In this document: piece after piece, positions 9,311 to 18,919 of the stretch | How the letters are laid out: each line of letters begins with the position of its first letter | Numbering within the stretch: the stretch's first letter is position 1 | DNA from: Ekhidna sp051379705 | GTDB taxonomy: Bacteria > Bacteroidota > Bacteroidia > Cytophagales > Cyclobacteriaceae | Assembly (NCBI RefSeq): GCF_051379705.1 | Contig: NZ_CP179868.1 | Span: 1,178,001 to 1,242,000 of the forward strand | Length of the DNA stretch: 64,000 nt | Direction of reading: 5' to 3' | The notes under the pieces: generated by a model | Databases searched by the model: none | What the model was told of the DNA's origin: nothing | What the model saw: only the letters and a program-made list of their open reading frames with translations | Made by a program: the position numbers and the translations under genes

Positions 9311-10411
9311 ATGTCGGAAGATTTGATCTTCCAGCTTTCACTCGAGCTTATCCCAGGTGTGGGGAGCAGAGGAACCAAACAGCTTATAAGCTATTGTGGA
9401 TCAGCAGCTGACGTTTTCAAAGCTCCAAAAAGCAAGTTGCTCAAGATCCCTGGGGTAGGAGAAAAGATGGCGAACGTCATATCTTCTGCAAGCCCTTTCA
9501 AGGAGGCTGAAGGAATTTTAAAGTCTGCCGATAATATTGGAGCTGAGGTGCTTCATTACAGCAATCCTTTATACCCTCGTCGCTTAAAACAGACCCCTGA
9601 TTCCCCAAATATCATTTATAAGAAAGGTTCAGGTGATCTGAACCCAGAAATGTCCATTGCAATTGTAGGTACGCGTAAGGCAACAGTATATGGAAAAACC
9701 ATTACGGATAAGATCGTTTCTGACCTGAGTGCGCTGAACATAACTATTGTAAGTGGATTGGCTTATGGCATAGACATTCAATCGCATAAGGCATCTTTGA
9801 AAAATCAAATTTCAACTTTTGCCGTTTTAGCTGGCGGATTGGATCGCATTTATCCGTCCGTGCATAAAAAGTATGCCGAGCAGATGCAGGAGACTGGAGG
9901 AATTATTTCAGAAAGTCCACCAGGCACAAAACCAGACCCACACTTATTTCCAGCTAGGAACAGAATAATCGCGGGCATGACGGATGCAACTATCGTAGTT
10001 GAAGCAGCGGCGAAAGGTGGAGCATTGATTACTGCTCATATAGCAGATTCTTATGATCGACTTGTTTTTGCAGTTCCGGGAGACGTTGGACATACTTATT
10101 CAGAAGGCACCAATAGATTAATAGCAACTCAACGTGCATTGATTTATACAGGTGTGGAAGACCTGCTTTACAACTTGAATTGGAATCTTAAAGCGGATAA
10201 GGATGATGAATTAAGAATCATACCTGAACTGAATGCTGACGAACAATCAATTTTTGATCTCCTCTCACAAAATCGCTCACCTATAGAAATAGATCTAATT
10301 GCGCTGCAAACACAAATTCCCATCAATCAGGTAGCTTCACATCTTTTAAGTTTGGAGTTTAAGAACTTGGTAAAGAGTTTACCTGGAAAAAAGTTTGGAC
10401 TCGTTAATTGA
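9311..10411 (+). CDS. dprA: DNA-processing protein DprA
   Basis: A 366-residue DprA. The N-terminal helix-hairpin-helix region has LIPGVGSRGTKQLI and KIPGVGEKMANV. The Rossmann-like DprA core has AIVGTRKATVYGK, SGLAYGIDIQSHKA, LAGGLDRIYPSVHK and PARNRIIAGM, with GGALITAHIA. A winged-helix-like tail follows. DprA loads RecA onto incoming single-stranded DNA during transformation. The 3' end overlaps the convergent HMG-CoA lyase gene by 8 bp. Confidence 0.96.
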   Translation: MSEDLIFQLSLELIPGVGSRGTKQLISYCGSAADVFKAPKSKLLKIPGVGEKMANVISSASPFKEAEGILKSADNIGAEVLHYSNPLYPRRLKQTPDSPNIIYKKGSGDLNPEMSIAIVGTRKATVYGKTITDKIVSDLSALNITIVSGLAYGIDIQSHKASLKNQISTFAVLAGGLDRIYPSVHKKYAEQMQETGGIISESPPGTKPDPHLFPARNRIIAGMTDATIVVEAAAKGGALITAHIADSYDRLVFAVPGDVGHTYSEGTNRLIATQRALIYTGVEDLLYNLNWNLKADKDDELRIIPELNADEQSIFDLLSQNRSPIEIDLIALQTQIPINQVASHLLSLEFKNLVKSLPGKKFGLVN

Positions 10412-11249
10412 ATACTTCAGAGCTTTGAGCCAATGCCTGATTAAAAGCATCCAGATCCAAGCCTGTTTCAATGTCATTGGAGGAAAAATACTCAAGCATT
10501 TTTTCAGTTGCCATATTGCCTGTTAAATCGTCCTTTGCCATAGGGCATCCTCCAAATCCTTTGATTGCACCGTCCATCCTTCTGCAGCCTGACTCGTAAG
10601 CAGCCTCCACCTTTTCGGCAATGGTATCTGGTGTTGAGTGTAAATGGGCTCCAAACTCTATGTGAGGGAATTTTGGAATCAGAGTAGTAAACAAGGTTGA
10701 AATCTTCGATGGATTAGAAACACCAATGGTATCAGCCAGAGAGATAATCTGTACTTCCATTTTGTCAAGTCTATCAACGAATTCTCCCACATAGTCCATT
10801 TCATATGGATCATCGTATGGATTCCCAAATCCCATTGACAAGTACACCACCAACACTTTTTCATGATCTTCGGAAAGCTCCTGCATTTCTGCAAGATCGT
10901 TGAAAGCATCATTAATCGAACGGTTGGTATTTCGCTGCTGAAAGGTTTCTGATAAAGAAAGTGGGTAGCCTAAATAATTGATTTCATCAAACTGGCAGGC
11001 ATCTTTGGCTCCACGGATATTAGCCACAATAGCCAAGAGCTTCGATCGGGTTTCCGATAGGTTCAATCCCTCTAAAACAGTTGCTGTATCTCGCATTTGT
11101 GGAATGGCTTTGGTAGACACGAAGCTTCCGAAATCAATGGTATCAAAGCCAACCTTGAGGAGTTGGTTGATGTAGTTGATCTTGGTTTCAGTAGGAATGA
11201 AGTCATGCAAGCCTTGCATGGCGTCTCTCGGACATTCAACAATTTTCAT
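10404..11249 (-). CDS. hydroxymethylglutaryl-CoA lyase
   Basis: A 281-residue TIM-barrel protein of the HMGL-like family. It opens KIVECPRDAMQGL and contains ISLADTIGVSNP, FGAHLHSTPDT (metal-binding His pair) and DGAIKGFGGCPMAKD, the glycine-rich catalytic-cysteine loop of HMG-CoA lyase. The reaction splits HMG-CoA into acetoacetate and acetyl-CoA in leucine or ketone-body catabolism. It lies 36 bp after metF on the same strand, so it may be the last cistron of the SAM-riboswitch operon, an unexpected partner for methionine genes. Confidence 0.9.
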   Translation of the reverse strand: MKIVECPRDAMQGLHDFIPTETKINYINQLLKVGFDTIDFGSFVSTKAIPQMRDTATVLEGLNLSETRSKLLAIVANIRGAKDACQFDEINYLGYPLSLSETFQQRNTNRSINDAFNDLAEMQELSEDHEKVLVVYLSMGFGNPYDDPYEMDYVGEFVDRLDKMEVQIISLADTIGVSNPSKISTLFTTLIPKFPHIEFGAHLHSTPDTIAEKVEAAYESGCRRMDGAIKGFGGCPMAKDDLTGNMATEKMLEYFSSNDIETGLDLDAFNQALAQSSEVFN

Positions 11250-11285
11250 GGAGCTGTTTGGGGTAATGGTTAATTGAGTTCAAAG

Positions 11286-12239
11286 CTAAAAAAACTCCTT
11301 CGCTATCCGATGGATTGCATCTGATTTTCCCATACTGTAAAAATGAAGGACTGGAACTCCTGCATCGATCAATTCACGACATTGTTGAGTTCCCCATTCG
11401 ATGCCCAATTCTCTTACGGCAGCATTGTCTTTACATTTTCCAATTTCCTGCTCAAGCTCATCGGGCAAGTCAATTTTGAAAATATTGGGCAGAATGGTGA
11501 GGTGTTTTTTAACTGCTACTGGTTTTATACCCGGAATAATGGGTACGTTGATGCCAATGGCTCTACAATCATCTACAAACTTGAAGTAAGCCTTATTATC
11601 AAAAAACATCTGCGTCACAATATATTCAGCTCCCAATTCTACTTTTTTCTTCAACCACTTAAGATCGAAATTCATATTCGGAGCTTCAAAGTGCTTCTCG
11701 GGATAGCCCGCCACGCCGATACAAAAATTTGATGGAATAGCATTTTGCAGTTCTTCATCCAGGTATTCACCTTTATTCATCGCAGCAATTTGTTCCACTA
11801 AGTCAGATGCATAAGCATTGCCATCGGGTTCTGGCTTGAACTCTCGCTCAGACTTAATATTATCTCCACGAAGTGCCAATACATTATCTATTCCTAAAAA
11901 ATCAAGATCAATCAATGCGTTTTCAGTTTCTTCTTTAGAAAACCCACCGCAGATAATATGTGGAACAGCATCGATCTGGTAGTGATTTTGAATAGCCGCA
12001 CATATACCTACTGTTCCAGGTCGCTTTTTAATACTTCGCTTTTCCAAAAGACCGTTTTCACGCTCTTTATATACGTACTCTTCTCGATGATAAGTGACGT
12101 CAATAAATGGAGGTTTGTACTCCATCAATGGATCTATTTGATCAAAAAGATTTCGAATACTATCTCCTTTTTTTGGGGGAATGATTTCCAGTGAGAACAA
12201 AGTGCTATCTGCTTCCTTAATATGATCAACTACCTTCAT
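11286..12239 (-). CDS. metF: methylenetetrahydrofolate reductase
   Basis: A 317-residue MTHFR. Family segments include FSLEIIPPKKGDS, DVTYHREE, IDNVLALRGD, FCIGVAGYPEKH, GAEYIVTQMFFD and PIIPGIKP. It reduces 5,10-methylene-THF to 5-methyl-THF, the methyl donor for methionine synthase. Its start overlaps the stop of the metH C-terminal gene by 4 bp (12236-12239), indicating translational coupling. The C-terminus ends VLHFYSMGKSDAIHRIAKEFF. Confidence 0.96.
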   Translation of the reverse strand: MKVVDHIKEADSTLFSLEIIPPKKGDSIRNLFDQIDPLMEYKPPFIDVTYHREEYVYKERENGLLEKRSIKKRPGTVGICAAIQNHYQIDAVPHIICGGFSKEETENALIDLDFLGIDNVLALRGDNIKSEREFKPEPDGNAYASDLVEQIAAMNKGEYLDEELQNAIPSNFCIGVAGYPEKHFEAPNMNFDLKWLKKKVELGAEYIVTQMFFDNKAYFKFVDDCRAIGINVPIIPGIKPVAVKKHLTILPNIFKIDLPDELEQEIGKCKDNAAVRELGIEWGTQQCRELIDAGVPVLHFYSMGKSDAIHRIAKEFF

Positions 12240-14875
12240 TGTTTATAACTTAAATTCGGAGCAAGCCATTTTTCAACTTCCTCAACCTTCATTTGTTTTC
12301 TTTTTGCATAATCTTCCACCTGGTCTCTTCCAATCTTGCCTAGCCCAAAATATTTGGAATCAGGGTGAGCGAAATAGAAGCCACTTACTGATGATGCTGG
12401 ATACATAGCAAATGATTCGGTGAGTTTTATTCCGGCATTTTTTTCTACTTCGAGCAGATCAAACAATGTTCTTTTCTCCGTGTGATCAGGGCAGGCAGGA
12501 TAGCCGGGCGCCGGGCGAATACCTTCATACTTCTCCTTGATTAGATCTTCATTTGACCACTTCTCATCGGAGGCATATCCCCAAAGATCTTTTCTGACTT
12601 TTTCATGCATCAATTCGGCAAATGCCTCAGCTAGTCTATCGGCTAGTGCCTTGACCATGATTTCTTTATAATCATCGTGATCTGCTTTGTATTTCTCAAT
12701 CAACTTTTCAATACCAATTCCAGCTGTTACTGCAAATCCACCCATGTAATCTTTTTGAGAAGGATTAATGAAATCCACTAGTGAAAGGTTAGGAATATTT
12801 GGAGCTTTTTTTCCCTGCTGCCTGAGAAAGTGAAATTGCTTGTTTTGATTAACCACCTCCACGTCATCACCGGTTCTCTTTACTTCAAATAATCCGACTA
12901 CTGCATTGGCGTGGAGTGATTCATTCTCAATGATTTCGTCAAGCATATACTGTGCGTCTTCAAATAGCTTTTTTGCTTCCTTTCCCACCGTTGGATTTTC
13001 GAAAATAGCCGGGTACTTTCCTTTGAGCATCCAGGTAGAAAAGAAAGGCGTCCAGTCGATATATTTCCTAATTTCCGATAAATCGTAGTTTTCGAAAATG
13101 GTAATTTCTTCTTTATTGGGTCGGGTTGATTTCTGACCCGACCAATCTATTGGACTCGAATTACTCTTTGCTTGCGTATATGAGATGTAGTTTTTGGTCT
13201 CGTTTCTTAAGGCATGTGAAGCTGCCAGCTCCCTGTATTCCGACTTGATCAGCTCACTAAATTCTGGAGATCGATCGCTCAGTAAACTTGTGGATACACC
13301 TACACTTTTAGATGCATCCAATACATGAACCACTGTTTTATCATACTTTGGAGCAATTTTCACGGCCGTGTGAATTCTAGAGGTTGTAGCTCCTCCTATT
13401 AGTAGCGGAGTATTCATGTTTCTGCGCTTCATCTCTTCTGCCACATATACCATCTCATCAAGTGATGGAGTAATTAGTCCACTTAGTCCGATGATATCGG
13501 CATTGATTTCTTGAGCCCGATCCAATATTTTGTCAGCAGGCACCATCACTCCCATATCCTCAATTTCAAAATTGTTGCATGCCATCACTACTCCTACAAT
13601 ATTTTTTCCAATATCATGCACATCCCCCTTTACGGTTGCTAAAAGGATCTTACCTCTAGCATTGCCTGAGGCTTTCTCTTTTTCTAAATATGGTGTGAGG
13701 TAAGCAACCGATTTTTTCATGACTCGAGCGCTTTTCACTACTTGCGGAAGAAACATTTTACCGCTACCAAAAAGGTCGCCAACCACATTCATTCCATCCA
13801 TTAGAGGTCCTTCAATCACTTTTAAAGGGCTATCATACTTTTGTCGAGCCTCCTCTGTATCCGCTTCAATAAAATCCACAATTCCTTTTACCAAAGCATG
13901 AGAAAGCCTTCCTTCAACATCTGTTTCTCTCCAACTCAGATCTTCCACTTTTTGCTTGCCTGAGCCCTTTACATTTTCGGCAAAAGTCAGCAAACGTTCC
14001 GTTGCATCTTCTCTCCTATTCAGCAAAACATCTTCAACACGTTCCAGTAAATCCTTGGGAATTTCATCGTATACCTCGATCATCCCGGCGTTGACAATTC
14101 CCATATCCATTCCTGCCATGATACCATGATACAGGAATGCTGAATGCATCGCTTCCCTAACCACATTATTTCCACGAAACGAAAAAGAAACATTACTTAC
14201 TCCGCCACTGATTTTAGCACCTGGCAGGTTTTGTTTAATCCACGTAGCAGCGTTGAAAAAATCAACTGCATTATTATTATGTTCTTCAATTCCTGTGGCA
14301 ACAGGGAAAATGTTTGGATCGAAAATGATATCCTGTGGCGGAAATTTTACCCGATCAACTAAGATTCTGTAGCTTCTCTCACAAATCTCAATTCGCCTCT
14401 CATAGCTGTCAGCTTGTCCTCTTTCATCAAAAGCCATGACGATAATCGCGGCTCCATATCGTTTCACTTTCGTAGCCTGCTCTATAAATTCTTGTTTTCC
14501 TCCCTTGAGGCTGATGGAGTTGACCACCCCTTTCCCTTGAATGCATTGTAATCCAGCTTCGATGATTTCCCACTTGGATGAATCAATCATTATTGGGATT
14601 CGGGCAATTTCGGGCTCAGACGCTATGAGGTGGAGGAATTTAATCATGGCTTTTTTCCCATCTAGCATGCCCTCATCCATGTTTACATCCAAGATTTGAG
14701 CACCACCTCTTACTTGATCAAGTGCTACTTCCAGTGCTTCATCATATTTATCTTCTGCTATAAGTCTGGCAAAGCGTTTAGAGCCAGTCACATTTGTTCG
14801 TTCGCCAACATTTACAAAATTGGTTAGCTCCGTAACTATTAGGGGTTCAAGCCCGGATAGAACTAGTGGTTTCAT
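12236..14875 (-). CDS. metH: methionine synthase, C-terminal modules (folate-, cobalamin- and SAM-binding)
   Basis: An 879-residue protein lacking the homocysteine domain. In order: the pterin-binding barrel (NVGERTNVTGSKRFARLI, DVNMDEGMLD), the cobalamin cap and Rossmann module with the DxHxxG motif DVHDIGKNIVGVVMACNN, and the reactivation domain (GIRPAPGYPACPDHTEKRTL, YFAHPDSKYF). The missing homocysteine domain is supplied by the next gene upstream, so MetH is made as two polypeptides. Both junctions are 4-bp ATGA-type overlaps rather than broken frames, so this is a genuine split and not a frameshift. Confidence 0.96.
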   Translation of the reverse strand: MKPLVLSGLEPLIVTELTNFVNVGERTNVTGSKRFARLIAEDKYDEALEVALDQVRGGAQILDVNMDEGMLDGKKAMIKFLHLIASEPEIARIPIMIDSSKWEIIEAGLQCIQGKGVVNSISLKGGKQEFIEQATKVKRYGAAIIVMAFDERGQADSYERRIEICERSYRILVDRVKFPPQDIIFDPNIFPVATGIEEHNNNAVDFFNAATWIKQNLPGAKISGGVSNVSFSFRGNNVVREAMHSAFLYHGIMAGMDMGIVNAGMIEVYDEIPKDLLERVEDVLLNRREDATERLLTFAENVKGSGKQKVEDLSWRETDVEGRLSHALVKGIVDFIEADTEEARQKYDSPLKVIEGPLMDGMNVVGDLFGSGKMFLPQVVKSARVMKKSVAYLTPYLEKEKASGNARGKILLATVKGDVHDIGKNIVGVVMACNNFEIEDMGVMVPADKILDRAQEINADIIGLSGLITPSLDEMVYVAEEMKRRNMNTPLLIGGATTSRIHTAVKIAPKYDKTVVHVLDASKSVGVSTSLLSDRSPEFSELIKSEYRELAASHALRNETKNYISYTQAKSNSSPIDWSGQKSTRPNKEEITIFENYDLSEIRKYIDWTPFFSTWMLKGKYPAIFENPTVGKEAKKLFEDAQYMLDEIIENESLHANAVVGLFEVKRTGDDVEVVNQNKQFHFLRQQGKKAPNIPNLSLVDFINPSQKDYMGGFAVTAGIGIEKLIEKYKADHDDYKEIMVKALADRLAEAFAELMHEKVRKDLWGYASDEKWSNEDLIKEKYEGIRPAPGYPACPDHTEKRTLFDLLEVEKNAGIKLTESFAMYPASSVSGFYFAHPDSKYFGLGKIGRDQVEDYAKRKQMKVEEVEKWLAPNLSYKQ

Positions 14876-15873
14876 GCTATTGCTTCCCTTCTTCTTGGTT
14901 CGTACTCTGCAGCCAACTGAGCAATTTCTTTAATATGCTCTGGGGTGGTTCCACAACATCCGCCGATAATATTGATCAGTCCCTCATCTAGAAACTCTTT
15001 TATTTGCTGTGCCATCATTTCTGGTGATTCATCGTATAGACCGAATTCGTTGGGAAGTCCCGCGTTGGGGTGTGCACTCACGAAAAAATCAGACTTATCT
15101 GCCAGTGTTTTGAGGTAAGGTCTTAGCTGAGCTGCACCCAAAGCGCAGTTTAATCCAACACTTAAAAGATCCATGTGAGAAATAGATATTAAAAATGCCT
15201 CCGTAGTTTGACCCGATAGTGTTCGGCCAGAAGCATCTGTAATGGTACCCGAAACCATCACAGGAATCTCAATATTCCGCTCTTCATTTATCTCCTCTAT
15301 TGCAAAAAGCGCAGCTTTGGCATTAAGCGTGTCAAACACAGTTTCCACCAAAAGCATGTCTACTCCACCATCAATCAAAGCTTCAGCTTGCTGCCTATAT
15401 GCCACTTTCAATTCCTCAAAAGTCACAGCTCTAAATCCAGGGTCATTCACGTCTGGTGACAATGATGCCGTACGATTGGTTGGTCCCATAGAACCTGCAA
15501 CAAAACGTGGTTTGCCTGGATTGTTGTGAGTAAACTCATCTGCTACATCGCATGCAATTTTTGCGGATTGATAGTTCAATTCGTAGACAAATTCTTCCAA
15601 ACCATAATCAGCTTGAGCGATGGTCGTGCTTGAAAAAGTATTTGTTTCTGCTATATCAGCTCCCGCTTTAAAATACTCGGAATGAATGTCTATAATTATA
15701 TCCGGCCTTGTAATTGAAAGTAGATCATTATTTCCCTTCAAAGAATGTGGATGATCTTTAAGTCTCTCTTCTCTAAAGTCGCCTTCTTCAAGGTTATGAC
15801 GTTGAATCATAGTGCCCATTGCTCCGTCGAGTACCAGGATTCTTTTATATAATGTATCTATTAATTTCTTCAT
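14872..15873 (-). CDS. methionine synthase, homocysteine S-methyltransferase module
   Basis: A 333-residue homocysteine-binding barrel starting LIDTLYKRILVLDGAMGTMIQ. The zinc cysteines are present in VGLNCALGA and at IIGGCCGTTPEHI. It is the N-terminal half of MetH as a separate gene; it binds homocysteine and receives the methyl group carried by the cobalamin module of the next gene. It is the first gene of the operon. The start codon at 15873 lies inside the foot of a hairpin downstream of a SAM-I riboswitch, so translation is probably turned down when S-adenosylmethionine is plentiful. Confidence 0.95.
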   Translation of the reverse strand: MKKLIDTLYKRILVLDGAMGTMIQRHNLEEGDFREERLKDHPHSLKGNNDLLSITRPDIIIDIHSEYFKAGADIAETNTFSSTTIAQADYGLEEFVYELNYQSAKIACDVADEFTHNNPGKPRFVAGSMGPTNRTASLSPDVNDPGFRAVTFEELKVAYRQQAEALIDGGVDMLLVETVFDTLNAKAALFAIEEINEERNIEIPVMVSGTITDASGRTLSGQTTEAFLISISHMDLLSVGLNCALGAAQLRPYLKTLADKSDFFVSAHPNAGLPNEFGLYDESPEMMAQQIKEFLDEGLINIIGGCCGTTPEHIKEIAQLAAEYEPRRREAIA

Positions 15874-15903
15874 TCTCTGGGTTAAAGCTTACTTACCAGA
15901 GAA
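15873..15903 (-). promoter_or_regulatory. start-codon hairpin, probable riboswitch expression platform
   Basis: On the minus strand TTCTCTGG (15903-15896) pairs with CCAGAGAA (15880-15873) around a 15-nt loop. The last pair involves the A of the ATG. No T tract follows, so a block on translation initiation is more likely than termination. How it is coupled to the aptamer is inferred. Confidence 0.6.
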
Positions 15904-15920
15904 AGTTCCGTACGGATTCG

Positions 15921-16029
15921 CTCATCTGCCCTGCTACTTGCAGGATGGGAAGTAGCACCGAAAATTGCTCGCTGGCAATCAGGTTGCTAAGACGTCATCA
16001 GGCCCAATCCCTCGGTCTTTCTTGATAAG
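15921..16029 (-). promoter_or_regulatory. SAM-I (S-box) riboswitch aptamer
   Basis: Read on the minus strand, the sequence has the S-box core: CTTATCAAGAAAGACCGAGG, then GGGCCTGATGACGTC, TTAGCAACCTG, and GGTGCTACTTCC further on. The closing P1 helix is CTTATC at 16029-16024 with GATGAG at 15926-15921. It lies 48 nt before the first gene of the metH-metF operon, the expected context. Ligand is S-adenosylmethionine by family. Confidence 0.93.
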
Positions 16030-16254
16030 TGATGCAAATATAATCAGCTTCATTATAATAGCTGCTTAATTAACGGGGAGCATCAATACTGGCATAACTA
16101 TAATGCTTAGTGGCGACAATCAGATTCATTTTGTACACCCATAGTACACCTCTCTATTTTTTTGATGATACGCTACAGAATTTTCTTTGTAGACAGTCAA
16201 AATCTACACCCTTCATCCTTGTTATAGATCAGTATCACTAAAAACTAAATTATT

Positions 16255-17892
16255 ATGAAATCTACTTTTTTTAAGAACGGATTTTTTGCATTCTTTTTAT
16301 TATCATCTGGATTGCTAAATGCACAGACATGGGTTGGTGGAGGTTCAAACTGGAATGATCCTGCAAACTGGACACCAGGCTTACCTTCAAATGGATCTAC
16401 TATATATATTAATGGAAATTTAGCTATTGTAGATGTTGTCTCCGACTTTAGGCCAGATCAAATACATATCCAAAACGGAGGAGAGTTAAGGATTGCAAAT
16501 ACACTTGATATTGGTGGTGAGATGTATACCTATGTTTCTGGAAGTAATAGCAAACTGGCAGTAGTATCTGGAGGTCTTTTTACTTCTGAGTTCATCACTG
16601 TGACCAATGGTGGTGAAATAGAAATAACCGGAGGGGAACTTGATGTATCCGATAAGTTGTCAATGACTGATGCAACGCTCACTATTTCTGGTGGTCTTCT
16701 AGATAACAATGGTGTTGAAGGAGAGGGTGAGCAATTAATTCTTACCAATTCTACATTTAGCATGACAGGAGGTGAAATTCAATCTAATAGTAGCATAATT
16801 GTTACAGGTGGAACTTTTACCATGGAAAGCGATGCTACGCTTACTGTCACAAATGAAAATAGAAATTTAGAATTCCATGATGCCGCTGCTAACCTAGATG
16901 GTACAATCGACCTTAATGATGATCCTGATTTAAATTACTGGGGAGATCTTTCACTATATGGAACATCAGTTGTTGATCTGCAAGCTGATTTAGTTATGAA
17001 TATTGATGATCTGATTTTAAACGATGACGGGCAAAGTTCTACACTAAATATTTATGGGAGTCTAGTCACTTTTGATGATTTATTATTCGATCAAGATCTA
17101 CCGGGTGATGTACCGAATGATGTAGACAGAATTATTATAAAAGATGGTGGAAGTTTAGACATTCAGGACCGGTGGAAAGGTGCTGATGCTCTTAACTCAG
17201 GAAGTGGTATCCATGTTGAGAGTGGAGGAACTTTGAACATTAGTATTATTGAGATGATGACAGCCGAGGAGGCTTACGGGACAGTTGTCACAAGTGATGA
17301 TGGAGCTAACGTGACCTTGGAAGGCGAGCCGGCGCTACCAGTAGAGCTGCTTTATTTTGAAGGAGAGAAAACAGAGAATGAGATCTATTTAAAATGGTCT
17401 ACAGCTGTAGAAATAAACAATGACTATTTTGAAGTGTTAAAATCTACAGATGGTCAAAACTTCTATTCTATTACTAAAATTAATGGATTTGGGAACTCAA
17501 ATAATATAGTTGAGTATTCATTTGCAGATTTGGATGTATCCAATGGCAATTACTTTTATCAACTGAAACAAGTTGATTTCAACGGGGAGTTTGAGTATCA
17601 TCAAATTATTTCTATTTCCTTTTCTATTCAGGAGGATAAAATATCTGTATTTCCAAATCCAGTAACTACTGATCAATTTAAAATATCTGCAAATCGCACT
17701 ATTTCTCAGCCTGTTTTGACAATTTATTCCACGGAAGGTGGGATTGTACATGAGAGGAAATTAAGTTCTAATAATCGGTGGACCATCAATCAATCAGAAG
17801 CTAACCTTCCAAGAGGTGTTTATATACTAATAGTACATGATGAGGCCAATGGTACCATAATGAAATCCACCAGAATTTCAATTGCTAATTAA
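16255..17892 (+). CDS. secreted parallel-beta-repeat protein with T9SS C-terminal sorting domain
   Basis: A 545-residue protein with a signal peptide ending near LLNAQTW. Residues about 25-360 are glycine/serine/threonine-rich beta repeats with motifs such as ITNGGEIEITGGEL, resembling a parallel beta-helix adhesin. A conserved linker begins PALPVELLYFEGEKTENEIY, and the last 80 residues form a Por-type sorting domain (ISVFPNPVTTDQF to LPRGVYILIV). It should cross the outer membrane by type IX secretion. Binding partner unknown. A paralogue with the same linker and tail lies at 60342-61493. The 225 bp before it, beyond the riboswitch, show no gene. Confidence 0.87.
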   Translation: MKSTFFKNGFFAFFLLSSGLLNAQTWVGGGSNWNDPANWTPGLPSNGSTIYINGNLAIVDVVSDFRPDQIHIQNGGELRIANTLDIGGEMYTYVSGSNSKLAVVSGGLFTSEFITVTNGGEIEITGGELDVSDKLSMTDATLTISGGLLDNNGVEGEGEQLILTNSTFSMTGGEIQSNSSIIVTGGTFTMESDATLTVTNENRNLEFHDAAANLDGTIDLNDDPDLNYWGDLSLYGTSVVDLQADLVMNIDDLILNDDGQSSTLNIYGSLVTFDDLLFDQDLPGDVPNDVDRIIIKDGGSLDIQDRWKGADALNSGSGIHVESGGTLNISIIEMMTAEEAYGTVVTSDDGANVTLEGEPALPVELLYFEGEKTENEIYLKWSTAVEINNDYFEVLKSTDGQNFYSITKINGFGNSNNIVEYSFADLDVSNGNYFYQLKQVDFNGEFEYHQIISISFSIQEDKISVFPNPVTTDQFKISANRTISQPVLTIYSTEGGIVHERKLSSNNRWTINQSEANLPRGVYILIVHDEANGTIMKSTRISIAN

Positions 17893-17957
17893 GACCTCTC
17901 TGTTTATTACCTTCAATTATCAGTTGGTTGGAATTAGAATCTACTAATTTTAACCGT

Positions 17958-18863
17958 ATGAAATTGGCTGCCATTGATATTGGATCAAATGCCGTAAGGC
18001 TGCAAATCACTCGCGTCTTGGAGTATGAAAAACTCATTACTTTCAAAAAGCTGGAGTATGTTAGGTTCCCTCTTAGACTTGGACATGATGTTTTTTCAGA
18101 AGGAAAAATTAGCGAATACAATATTGAGCGGTTTTTCAAATTAATGACTGCTTTTAAAAATCTGATTGATCTCTATGAGATTGATGCTTTTTATGGATGT
18201 GCCACATCTGCAATGCGTGAATCAGAAAATGGGCATGCAATAGTAGAGAAAGTGCGCCATGAGCTTGATCTCCCGATTCAAATTATTTCTGGTGATGAAG
18301 AAGCCGAAATGATAAATAAAGTTATCCTTCAAGGTTTAGATGATGGTCATTACATACATATAGATGTAGGTGGTGGCAGCACTGAGCTTAACATCTATGA
18401 AAATCATGAGAAAGTATATTCTCATTCATTTAAAATTGGTTCAGTTAGAACTCTGGAAGGAAGAGACTCTCCTGAAGCCTGGCAAGAAATGCGTAACTGG
18501 GTAATAAAATATGCATTCAAAAAGGGAGAAAAAATCACCGCAGTTGGAACAGGTGGGAATATTAACAAGCTATTCGAACTCTCACGCTCAAATCCCAAAT
18601 CTCGAAAGATGAGCTTAGAAACACTCATGAAAACTCAGGATGTATTAAAGAATCTCACATTAGAGGATCGTCTAAATAAACTTCAATTGAATCCTGATCG
18701 AGCAGATGTCATTGTACCCGCATCGGATATATATGTCTCAGTTATGAGGTCAGCCAAAGCAAAAAATATCATTGTTCCGGACGTGGGTCTTAAAGATGGC
18801 ATCAACTACCACATGTATCAAACGCATCACCCTGAAAGTGATAAGGTGTTTGTGAAAAATTGA
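17958..18863 (+). CDS. Ppx/GppA-family phosphatase
   Basis: A 301-residue ASKHA-fold protein. The start is placed at ATG 17958 because MKLAAIDIGSNAVRLQI is the family opening; the in-frame TTG at 17928 adds ten unrelated residues. Motifs are AIDIGSN (phosphate 1), DVGGGSTEL (phosphate 2) and AVGTGGNINKLFEL. Family members hydrolyse polyphosphate and/or pppGpp; at about 300 residues this is the short form without the C-terminal HD domain. It is followed directly by a terminator shared with the convergent gene. Confidence 0.93.
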   Translation: MKLAAIDIGSNAVRLQITRVLEYEKLITFKKLEYVRFPLRLGHDVFSEGKISEYNIERFFKLMTAFKNLIDLYEIDAFYGCATSAMRESENGHAIVEKVRHELDLPIQIISGDEEAEMINKVILQGLDDGHYIHIDVGGGSTELNIYENHEKVYSHSFKIGSVRTLEGRDSPEAWQEMRNWVIKYAFKKGEKITAVGTGGNINKLFELSRSNPKSRKMSLETLMKTQDVLKNLTLEDRLNKLQLNPDRADVIVPASDIYVSVMRSAKAKNIIVPDVGLKDGINYHMYQTHHPESDKVFVKN

Positions 18864-18894
18864 CCTTATTTCTCTGAATCAAAAAAGAATTTTG

Positions 18895-18919
18895 GGCGGT
18901 TCAAGGAGCCGCCTTTTTT
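18895..18919 (+). terminator. rho-independent terminator after the Ppx/GppA gene
   Basis: GGCGGTTC (18895-18902) pairs with GAGCCGCC (18906-18913) with one G-T pair and a 3-nt loop, followed by six T. It overlaps the stop codon of the convergent regulator gene at 18918. Confidence 0.88.

Noticed and set aside
12236..15873. metH interrupted by a frameshift
   Set aside because: The two parts meet in a 4-bp ATGA overlap at a domain boundary, each with its own start and stop; this split is familiar in Bacteroidota.
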